This document shows, piece after piece, positions 1-5,033 of a stretch of 5,033 nt of DNA. Where the stretch lies: the NCBI GenBank assembly GCA_020435025.1, contig JAGRAG010000097.1, positions 1 through 5,033 on the forward strand, read 5' to 3'. This DNA comes from Bdellovibrionales bacterium. GTDB lineage: Bacteria; Bdellovibrionota; Bdellovibrionia; Bdellovibrionales; UBA1609. Within the stretch, counting starts at the first letter, position 1. Every line of letters starts with the position of its first letter. The notes under the pieces were generated by a model. The model was not told where the DNA came from, ran no database searches, and saw only the letters and a list, made by a program, of their open reading frames with translations. The translations under genes and the position numbers were made by a program.

Positions 1-65
1 GCTTTGGCGCTATGCATATGTCTTGTGTCGACGAAACTTGTCTTCTCATCAGGAAAAATTCCCGA

Positions 66-71
66 TATAAT
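66..71 (+). promoter_or_regulatory. Candidate -10 box of a leaderless patatin promoter
   Basis: A perfect TATAAT sits at 66-71. A weak -35 match, TTCTCA (4 of 6), lies at 43-48 with the ideal 17-base spacing. A start of transcription at A79 would leave a 7-base discriminator and put +1 on the A of the patatin ATG. No Shine-Dalgarno lies at normal distance: the only purine-rich run, AGGAAAAA at 51-58, is over 20 bases from the ATG. Boxes this AT-rich can occur by chance, so this is a prediction from sequence alone. Confidence 0.45.
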
Positions 72-78
72 TTTGACT

Positions 79-1287
79 ATGCGTCTAAGAGAACGTCAGC
101 GAGTAGCTCTGGCATTGAGTGGCGGTGGAGTAAAAGCCGCAGCGTTTCACATCGGGGTCTGTTTAGCCCTTCGTGAAAAGGGCTTTGTGTTTGCTGGTGG
201 TCCAAAGGAAACTGTCGATTCAAAGTTTTCAGATAATGCATTAACTTTCAAGACTTACGTCGGATCAAGCGCAGGATCTGTTATTAGCACGTTCTTGGCC
301 TGCGGCTACGATATTGACAGCATCATAGAGGCTTTTTTACAGGGAACGGGATTTGGTCGGTTTCGCCGCCGGAAAGCCGATACCTCTGGATTTTTAAAGC
401 CCCTAACCTATAAAGATATTTTTGGTTTGAACTTGAAAGCCAGCCATCCCACTCGTTTTATCAATCGTTTGTTTAGAAAACAGCCCGTAATTACAGGGGG
501 TTTGGAAGTTCTTCTGAAAAGAGGAATTATGGTTGATGGCCTTTTTACTACAGATAACTTAGAAAAATACTTCCGCGAAAATGTTGTTGGAACCAATGAC
601 TTTGCCCAACTTGGGGTAGAGCTATACATAATAGCCACTCAGCTGAACCATTCGCGTAAAGTTATTTTTGGTCCCTTTAGTGAAACTACAAAAGACGATC
701 GCATCAAGTACGCAGGCTATTCTTCCATCAGCCAAGCCGTTGCTGCTTCGGCAAGTCTTCCGCCCTTTTTTGCACCTTATGGTATAAAAAACAATGCCGG
801 GAAAGAAATTTTCTTTTTCGATGGAGAAATCCGTGACACTTTGTCGACGCATGTCGCAGACGATCATGGATGCGATTTGGTGATTTCGTCCTACTCTATG
901 CAGCCCTATCATTATAATGCAGAGATAGGTTCACTCACCAACTATGGGATGCCACTGATCTTCAATCAAGCTCTCTATCAGTTAGTTCAACAAAAGATTG
1001 CCTCTCACATAGAAAATCAAGAGCAAATTTCCCACGTGTTGTTTCAGGTCGAAAACTATTTAAAAGAGAACAACACCGCTCCCGAGATCGTCGACCATGT
1101 CATTGACATAATTACTCGCGAAACCAATTTTAAGCGAAACGTTCAACATATATATATTCATCCAAGACCCGAAGACTATGAAATGTTTTTTGCTGACCAT
1201 TTTAGTTTGCGTCCTAAAATTTTATCAAAAATAGTCAAAACAGGCTTTAAAGCTGCGATGAATACACTTCGACCTTATGAAATATAA
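79..1287 (+). CDS. Patatin-like phospholipase (lipid acyl hydrolase)
   Basis: This 402-residue protein is a patatin-family serine acyl hydrolase, expected to cleave fatty acyl chains from membrane phospholipids or neutral lipids with a Ser-Asp dyad. The N-terminus shows a beta strand running into the oxyanion-hole glycine motif SGGGVKA (residues 14-20). The nucleophile elbow GSSAG is at 62-66 with Ser64 as nucleophile. The second catalytic residue is Asp248 in FFDGE (246-250), where many family members have DGG or DGA. Beyond about residue 270 lies a 130-residue C-terminal part, predicted mostly helical, with the string HPRPEDYEMFFADHFSL near its end. There is no signal peptide or membrane segment, so it is probably cytosolic or delivered by another route. 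The frame is open to the left edge, with possible TTG and GTG starts at 4 and 25. I chose ATG79 because the translation upstream does not look like protein, the conserved core begins just after it, and a promoter fits. It is followed after 14 bases by a TPR gene. The substrate is unknown. Confidence 0.9.
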   Translation: MRLRERQRVALALSGGGVKAAAFHIGVCLALREKGFVFAGGPKETVDSKFSDNALTFKTYVGSSAGSVISTFLACGYDIDSIIEAFLQGTGFGRFRRRKADTSGFLKPLTYKDIFGLNLKASHPTRFINRLFRKQPVITGGLEVLLKRGIMVDGLFTTDNLEKYFRENVVGTNDFAQLGVELYIIATQLNHSRKVIFGPFSETTKDDRIKYAGYSSISQAVAASASLPPFFAPYGIKNNAGKEIFFFDGEIRDTLSTHVADDHGCDLVISSYSMQPYHYNAEIGSLTNYGMPLIFNQALYQLVQQKIASHIENQEQISHVLFQVENYLKENNTAPEIVDHVIDIITRETNFKRNVQHIYIHPRPEDYEMFFADHFSLRPKILSKIVKTGFKAAMNTLRPYEI

Positions 1288-1291
1288 AGGA
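1286..1291 (+). promoter_or_regulatory. Ribosome binding site overlapping the patatin stop
   Basis: AAAGGA lies 10 bases before ATG1302 and shares two bases with the TAA stop of the patatin gene at 1285-1287. This supports the ATG1302 start over the in-frame ATG at 1329. A ribosome finishing the patatin gene would stop on this site, so coupled translation is likely. Confidence 0.6.
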
Positions 1292-1301
1292 CTTCATTCC
1301 G

Positions 1302-1853
1302 ATGAATCCAGAAAATATCCCTTATAACATGTCGTTTAGTTTCTGTAACAATTTGCGAGAGACAGCGATCGATGAAAATGAAATGATCAATGGGGTCAAC
1401 TACCTTTTGGATTGCCTTGAGAAAACCAAAGATCCCTTTCATCAAGCACACCTTAAAAGCCATATTGGTGTGTATCAAAGAATTCTAGGTCATCTAGATC
1501 AGTCCCTTGAAAATTTAGAATCCGCACTACATTACTTTGAAAAAACCGAAGATGACTTAAAGATTCTCGTAACTAAAATCCGTTTAGCCCACACTTATCA
1601 GTGGCTAAAAAGCTTCCAAAAAGCTGACGAACTGCTTAGCTCCGCCTTGGAGCTTAGCCAAAGTAACATCCGTTTTCAGAGCCATATTGATTTTGTTTTA
1701 CAACACTATGGAAAATTGCGATTTGAACAGGGGCTTTATCAACAAGCCAAAGAATTTTTCGAAAAAGCCCTATATTTAAGAAAAAACAAAAATATAGACG
1801 AACTTACAAAGTCTACTGAGTTCGCCCTAAAAATAGTGACCGAATACACTTAA
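1302..1853 (+). CDS. Small TPR-repeat protein, partner gene of the patatin
   Basis: The product is a 183-residue soluble protein made almost wholly of helical repeats, with no signal peptide or membrane segment. Three tetratricopeptide-like units can be read at about residues 47-80, 87-121 and 127-160. Each shows the usual pattern of a small residue in helix A, a Gly or Ser turn, then an A-x2-x-(F/L)-x2-A-L helix B; the clearest is the third (GLYQQAKEFFEKAL, 144-157). TPR domains bind other proteins, so the likely role is adaptor, chaperone or regulator rather than enzyme. Residues 1-45 are not clearly TPR and may form a helical cap. Its start lies 14 bases after the patatin stop, with a shared ribosome binding site, so it is probably co-expressed with the lipase and may bind it. 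The partner is inferred from position only. The end faces a convergent gene 7 bases away. Confidence 0.85.
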   Translation: MNPENIPYNMSFSFCNNLRETAIDENEMINGVNYLLDCLEKTKDPFHQAHLKSHIGVYQRILGHLDQSLENLESALHYFEKTEDDLKILVTKIRLAHTYQWLKSFQKADELLSSALELSQSNIRFQSHIDFVLQHYGKLRFEQGLYQQAKEFFEKALYLRKNKNIDELTKSTEFALKIVTEYT

Positions 1854-1860
1854 GTTTTAC

Positions 1861-2700
1861 CTAGTAATTTGTGTATATAAGTGCGCCCTTCCAGGTACAT
1901 AGCACTTTATTTGAAGTGGTTTGAAGGCTCTTACACTTTGCAAATGCAACTTCATTGTCAACTCCAGCAGACGATATCTTTAAGCGTCTATTAACATATG
2001 CCTGAAATAAGCCCTTACCTCTATGGCTTTTAAATACAATTCCATTCCATTTGCAAACCGCATCTTCGTATGGCTTGGCATCAAAAAAACTGTTTGTAGC
2101 ATCCATACAGTATCCCGTTGCCCCATAAAAACTCTGATTCTTATAGCTATTCCACAGCATTCTTCCAGGCTGTCCAAATCCGATGGAATAGGTTCCAATG
2201 AAATTTTTTGCGACCTCATAATCTGTTTTATTTAACAGCCTTCCCTTCCACATGCAGACCAAGGGGACATTCGGAGATTCTAGTTCAAAGCTTTTGCAGA
2301 TATTGTGTGCGTTTCGCTTATCAACCGCTCGATCTGTCTTATACAGCAACTCTTTGGAAAGAATATTGGTCACTCTTAACTGAGCTTTGACAGCATCATT
2401 ATAAATCACCATTCCTTTCCAACTACATCTGATACTATTAGGTCCATAATCTAACTGATCAAAAATCATAGAATAAAAACATTCTGTATGGGCCTGACTA
2501 ATTGTAAGACCATTTATTTCATGAATTTTTACTCTATTTAAGTTGAAGTTCTTGTGAACAACGAGTTTTCCTTTCACATCATTTGGACTCTTTCCAATGA
2601 AAAATGGTTCTTGTGCCTGTGTCGCAAAACTTAGACTGAACCCTGCAATCAATAAGATTGTGGGTTTTAAAATAGTTTTCCTAAACAAATTAATTCTCAT
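1861..2700 (-). CDS. Exported protein with four Cys-paired CxWKG repeats, function unknown
   Basis: I do not recognise this 279-residue protein. It begins with a clear Sec signal peptide: positive N-region (R2, R7, K8, K12), hydrophobic core about 14-26, and a probable cut after ATQA (residue 29). There is no lipobox cysteine, so it should be free in the periplasm or secreted. The mature part has exactly eight cysteines in four pairs: C74/C92, C135/C149, C198/C216 and C256/C268. The second Cys of each pair starts C-x-W-(K/N)-G: CSWKG, CMWKG, CKWNG and CTWKG. These motifs recur every 52-67 residues, so the chain is four diverged copies of one unit, each probably closed by one disulfide. No enzyme motif is visible; a binding or envelope role is possible but unproven. 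The frame stays open for 32 codons upstream to ATG2796. I chose ATG2700 because of the signal peptide directly after it and the strong AGGGGGAG five bases before it. Being monocistronic with its own upstream region, it is likely regulated separately from nuo. Confidence 0.85.
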   Translation of the reverse strand: MRINLFRKTILKPTILLIAGFSLSFATQAQEPFFIGKSPNDVKGKLVVHKNFNLNRVKIHEINGLTISQAHTECFYSMIFDQLDYGPNSIRCSWKGMVIYNDAVKAQLRVTNILSKELLYKTDRAVDKRNAHNICKSFELESPNVPLVCMWKGRLLNKTDYEVAKNFIGTYSIGFGQPGRMLWNSYKNQSFYGATGYCMDATNSFFDAKPYEDAVCKWNGIVFKSHRGKGLFQAYVNRRLKISSAGVDNEVAFAKCKSLQTTSNKVLCTWKGALIYTNY

Positions 2701-2705
2701 AGACT

Positions 2706-2713
2706 CTCCCCCT
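2706..2713 (-). promoter_or_regulatory. Ribosome binding site fixing the start at 2700
   Basis: Read on the minus strand, AGGGGGAG ends five bases before ATG2700. It is a strong Shine-Dalgarno match and, with the signal peptide, rules against the longer in-frame start at 2796. Confidence 0.75.
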
Positions 2714-2753
2714 GCTTTCCGGTTTAAATTGCAAAGAATCTGCCATAGTGAGG

Positions 2754-2784
2754 AGTATAAGTTGCTATAATTTGGGCGTCTCAA
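2754..2784 (-). promoter_or_regulatory. Candidate promoter of the exported-protein gene
   Basis: On the minus strand a -35-like TTGAGA (2784-2779, 5 of 6) and a -10-like TATACT (2759-2754, 5 of 6) are separated by 19 bases. That spacing is longer than the ideal 17. Transcription would start near 2749-2746 and leave a leader of roughly 46-49 bases. Both boxes lie inside the frame that would be coding if the upstream start at 2796 were used, which also favours the shorter gene. Confidence 0.4.
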
Positions 2785-2801
2785 TTTTAGGCGCACGACT
2801 A

Positions 2802-2814
2802 TTTAGTTACTAAA
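2802..2814. promoter_or_regulatory. Perfect 13-base palindrome, possible operator
   Basis: TTTAGT and ACTAAA flank a single central T (2808), giving six perfectly paired positions per arm. It lies 17 bases upstream of the candidate -35 box of the exported-protein gene. A dimeric regulator could bind such a site. It is AT-rich and could arise by chance. Confidence 0.3.
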
Positions 2815-2820
2815 AACAAA

Positions 2821-2849
2821 TGTGTTTTGTTTAACTCAATCAAAACACA
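2821..2849. repeat. 9-base inverted repeat; possible nuo terminator or operator
   Basis: TGTGTTTTG (2821-2829) and CAAAACACA (2841-2849) are perfect inverted copies around an 11-base spacer. Read on the minus strand, the hairpin is followed by TTTGTTTTTA, a U-rich tract in RNA, as expected of an intrinsic terminator for transcripts coming from nuoN. Against this, the stem has only three G:C pairs and lies about 160 bases past the nuoN stop. The alternative is a regulator site for the exported-protein gene, whose candidate promoter is about 40 bases further on. Confidence 0.4.
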
Positions 2850-3008
2850 AATAATAACAATAGCTTGTGGACAAACAGTGCTGTGCCTGACCGCTAAACA
2901 CTTCAAAAAAATAGTGACGTTGCATTTTGAGACAAATTGACCTCTGTGCGGCCCATAAAAATTCAGTCGGAAAGGAGAAACGAGTTCTTTATGAATCTTT
3001 TCTGTAAT

Positions 3009-4484
3009 CTAAAAAAGCTTACTCACCGATGTTTTTACATATTGATAGAAAGGGTCTGATGCAAGCCCGACAACAATCACCAAAATGGTCATCACAGTAA
3101 CAGACAACTGACTTAGTTGTCGATTTCCAACTAGCGGTGCTCCTTCTTCGTCATTCATGTACATGCGAACTACGGGTTTAAGATAGTAGTAAACGCTAAT
3201 GACCGAATTTAGGACTCCCCAAACGCTCACCCAGAAAAATCCTTGCTTTATAGCTGCCGAGAAAATAAAAAACTTTCCGAAAAATCCAACTGTCGGTGGA
3301 ATACCCGCAAGACTTAACAGCAGGACGGTTATGCAAAACGCAGCCCAGGGATTTCTAGAGGCTAGTCCTTTTAACCCGTCCATCGTTAAAGTCGTATTTT
3401 CATCTTTTTCAAATAGGGTCACAACACCAAAAGTACCAAGTGTCATAATTGCATATCCAAAAATGTAGTAGATCACTCCAGAGGCTCCTAAGATGACATT
3501 TCCTCCAACACCTGAAGCAATCACACCTACAAAAGCGTACCCAGCATGAGCCACGCTAGAGTAGGCCAACATTCGTTTAAAGCTTTCTTGTCTTAAAGCT
3601 CCAATATTTCCAATGAGCATAGTCAGAACAGCCACCCATTCTAGAACGTTTACGAATTCGAGAGCGCGCTCCCCAGACAAAGCTTGCGTTGCCGCCAAAC
3701 GAATGAAGGCTGTGAAAGTCACAATTTTAACTCCCGTTGCCATAAATGTCGTAACCGGAGTCGGTGCTCCTTCATAGACGTCTGGCACCCAAGCATGAAA
3801 AGGAGCTGCCCCCACTTTAAATCCATAACCAATGATGACCATAGCAAAGCCGATAAGAAACAAGCGGTTTGTCGAAATTAAACCCGCGGCAATACTCCCC
3901 ACTTCATCTAGATAGGTGCTACCCACAGATCCAAATATTAGCGCTATCCCGTAAAGCAAAATGGCTGAAGCAAAGCTCCCCAAAACAAAGTATTTAAAAG
4001 CAGATTGTTTAGCATGCTTTTCATTGGCTCCGAGTGCGATGATTACGTAAAGACACAAAGACATCAATTCAATACCAATAAAGGTAACAATTAAGTCGTT
4101 GGCACTAGCAATAATCATCATACCTATTGCTGAGTTAAGTACTAAGAAAACATACTCAGAAAATAAATTTTTCGAAATTGATACGTTTTCCCGAGAATAC
4201 AAAAGTGAAAAACCTGTAACAAACAAAATGGTAATATTCGTCCATATAGAAATACCATCAAAAACCAAAGCTTTACTAAAAGCGTAGGTTGTTGAAGCAT
4301 TCAATGTAATTGTTAGACCTCCGGATGAGATAATCCCAATAAAAGCACACCCCAGAACAAAAACCGGATTGAGTTCTTTATTTCCCTTTAGAACCTTGAA
4401 AAAAAGAGGAAGAATGCTCGCAACAAAAAGAGCAATCATTGGGGTCGCCACTAAAAAATCAATAATTTGAAATGAAAATTCCAT
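3009..4484 (-). CDS. nuoN: NADH-quinone oxidoreductase subunit N (complex I)
   Basis: NuoN is one of three antiporter-like membrane subunits of respiratory complex I, which couples electron flow from NADH to quinone with proton export across the inner membrane. At 491 residues it has normal family length, and its hydrophobic pattern fits about 14 transmembrane helices. The polar residues of the proton channel are all present by alignment from memory with E. coli: Glu139 in FIGIELMSL (E133), Lys223 in GFKVGAAPFHAW (K217), Lys253 in ATGVKIV (K247) and Lys404 in GFFGKFF (K395). The sequences PFHAWVPDVYEGAPTPV (228-244) and AGIPPTVGFFGK (393-404) are hallmarks of the family. ATG4484 has AGGAAG four bases upstream and sits 8 bases after the nuoM stop, so the two genes are co-transcribed and probably coupled. 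An unrelated gene with its own leader follows, so nuoN seems to end the operon. Confidence 0.97.
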   Translation of the reverse strand: MEFSFQIIDFLVATPMIALFVASILPLFFKVLKGNKELNPVFVLGCAFIGIISSGGLTITLNASTTYAFSKALVFDGISIWTNITILFVTGFSLLYSRENVSISKNLFSEYVFLVLNSAIGMMIIASANDLIVTFIGIELMSLCLYVIIALGANEKHAKQSAFKYFVLGSFASAILLYGIALIFGSVGSTYLDEVGSIAAGLISTNRLFLIGFAMVIIGYGFKVGAAPFHAWVPDVYEGAPTPVTTFMATGVKIVTFTAFIRLAATQALSGERALEFVNVLEWVAVLTMLIGNIGALRQESFKRMLAYSSVAHAGYAFVGVIASGVGGNVILGASGVIYYIFGYAIMTLGTFGVVTLFEKDENTTLTMDGLKGLASRNPWAAFCITVLLLSLAGIPPTVGFFGKFFIFSAAIKQGFFWVSVWGVLNSVISVYYYLKPVVRMYMNDEEGAPLVGNRQLSQLSVTVMTILVIVVGLASDPFYQYVKTSVSKLF

Positions 4485-4488
4485 ATAT

Positions 4489-4494
4489 CTTCCT
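4489..4494 (-). promoter_or_regulatory. nuoN ribosome binding site overlapping the nuoM stop
   Basis: On the minus strand AGGAAG lies four bases before the nuoN ATG and shares two bases with the TAG stop of nuoM (4495-4493). This arrangement favours ribosomes passing directly from nuoM to nuoN and keeps the two subunits in balance. Confidence 0.65.
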
Positions 4495-5033
4495 ACTGAA
4501 CCACGTGATTCTGACCGAACGTTTTTGCTACACTCTGCTCACCAGAAACCCCATGAACAGACAATGTATAATTAGATTGATTGTTGATAAGATGGTCTAT
4601 ACTTACCTTACTAAAATTTAAAAAATGATTGGGGAATAGGCCCATCCAAAATATCAAAACCACAAGTGGAGCCATCACTGCTATCTCACGAAGGTTCATA
4701 TCCAAACCACCTTTATCGCGATACTTGGCGACCATTGGACTGACTTCTCCAAAAAACACTCGTTTAACCATCCACAACATGTAAGCCGCACCAAGAATCA
4801 CACCGGTTACTGCAAAGTAAGCCGCAACGGGTTCTTTACTATAGGCCCCGAGCAAAATAAGATACTCTCCTATAAAACCGTTTGTCATTGGAACGGCAAT
4901 ACTAGATAGCGTTACAATTAAAAATAGGATCGTAAAAATAGGGGCCGCCCCGGCCAGTCCACTGTAGCTTGAAATTTCGCGGGAGTGCGTTCGCTCATAA
5001 ATCATACCAACTAATAGAAAAAGTGCTCCCGTT
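4493..5033 (-). CDS. nuoM: NADH-quinone oxidoreductase subunit M, C-terminal part (complex I)
   Basis: The last 179 residues of NuoM are present; the gene continues past the right edge. The ATG at 5005 is internal, not the start, because the frame stays open upstream and reads GALFLLVG directly into MIYERTHSREI, a conserved NuoM stretch. NuoM is an antiporter-like proton-pumping subunit in the membrane arm of complex I, next to NuoN. Visible hallmarks are GLAGAAPIF, SSIAVPMTNGFIGEYLIL and the following helix ending in MLWMVKRVFFGEV. The Glu of GFIGEYL (codon 4865-4867) matches the essential TM12 glutamate of E. coli NuoM (E407). The last membrane helix ends near FWMGLFP; after it comes a polar tail of about 45 residues, somewhat longer than I would expect. 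The stop is 8 bases before nuoN. Confidence 0.95.
   Translation of the reverse strand, partial: TGALFLLVGMIYERTHSREISSYSGLAGAAPIFTILFLIVTLSSIAVPMTNGFIGEYLILLGAYSKEPVAAYFAVTGVILGAAYMLWMVKRVFFGEVSPMVAKYRDKGGLDMNLREIAVMAPLVVLIFWMGLFPNHFLNFSKVSIDHLINNQSNYTLSVHGVSGEQSVAKTFGQNHVVQ

Larger units (their letters stand above)
2701..3008. other. Intergenic region between nuoN and the exported-protein gene
   Basis: This 308-base stretch is AT-rich and holds no convincing gene on either strand. Its left half (2701-2850) carries the ribosome binding site, promoter candidate and two inverted repeats listed separately. The right half (2850-3008) directly follows the nuoN stop on the minus strand. There I see one run of seven T on the minus strand (2904-2910) without a convincing stem before it, and no other clear structure. 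Confidence 0.7.

Noticed and set aside
4..78. Patatin start at TTG4 or GTG25
   Set aside because: The added residues look like translated non-coding sequence, no ribosome binding site is seen, and conserved sequence starts only after ATG79. A start beyond the left edge cannot be fully excluded.
408..912. Open frames antisense to the patatin gene
   Set aside because: They have no ribosome binding sites or protein-like composition and are explained as shadows of the patatin reading frame.
1799..1824. Inverted repeat CGAACT / AGTTCG near the end of the TPR gene as a terminator
   Set aside because: The stem is only six pairs with a 14-base loop, it lies within coding sequence, and no U-tract follows on the plus strand.
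1980..2390. Short open frames on both strands across the exported-protein gene
   Set aside because: They overlap a gene with a clear signal peptide and internal repeats and show no features of their own.
2701..2796. N-terminal extension of the exported protein to ATG2796
   Set aside because: The extra 32 residues would bury the signal peptide, the strong ribosome binding site points to ATG2700, and a promoter candidate lies inside the extension.
2866..2874. DnaA-box-like TGTGGACAA
   Set aside because: It is a single site with one mismatch to the consensus, with no second box or origin-type AT-rich unwinding region nearby.
2971..3059. Short plus-strand frame with AAAGGAG and ATG2991, about 22 residues
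   Set aside because: The spacing of 13 bases is long, the peptide is very short, and most of it is antisense to the 3' end of nuoN.
3199..4287. Plus-strand open frames antisense to nuoN
   Set aside because: nuoN is certain here; these frames are shadows of its codon pattern.

Overview
The window looks like ordinary chromosome from a Gram-negative, respiring bacterium of moderate-to-low GC. It holds the tail of a nuo (respiratory complex I) operon, a Sec-exported protein of unknown function, and a two-gene patatin/TPR unit. The protein style (patatin-like lipase with an adjacent TPR protein, small Cys-paired exported protein, nuo genes followed by unrelated genes) would fit a Bdellovibrionota or other former deltaproteobacterial lineage. 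That placement is impression only, because no rRNA or marker phylogeny is available here.

Left part, plus strand (1-1853): a patatin-like phospholipase (79-1287) with a complete Ser-Asp catalytic dyad, then a small three-repeat TPR protein (1302-1853). Only 14 bases separate them, and the ribosome binding site of the TPR gene overlaps the patatin stop codon, so they are very probably one transcript. A perfect TATAAT lies 7 bases before the patatin ATG and no Shine-Dalgarno is visible, which suggests leaderless translation.

Middle, minus strand (1861-2700): a 279-residue exported protein that I do not recognise. It carries four degenerate repeats, each with one cysteine pair ending in C-x-W-K/N-G. 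It converges on the TPR gene with a 7-base gap. The 308-base intergenic region upstream (2701-3008) holds its ribosome binding site, a candidate promoter and two clean inverted repeats.

Right part, minus strand (3009-5033): complete nuoN, preceded by the C-terminal part of nuoM, which runs off the right edge. Both are antiporter-like, proton-pumping membrane subunits of complex I. They are 8 bases apart and look translationally coupled. nuoN appears to be the last gene of its operon.

I see no mobile element, CRISPR array, RNA gene or prophage. The most novel-looking element is the four-repeat cysteine-paired exported protein with its palindrome-rich upstream region. The patatin/TPR pair is second.
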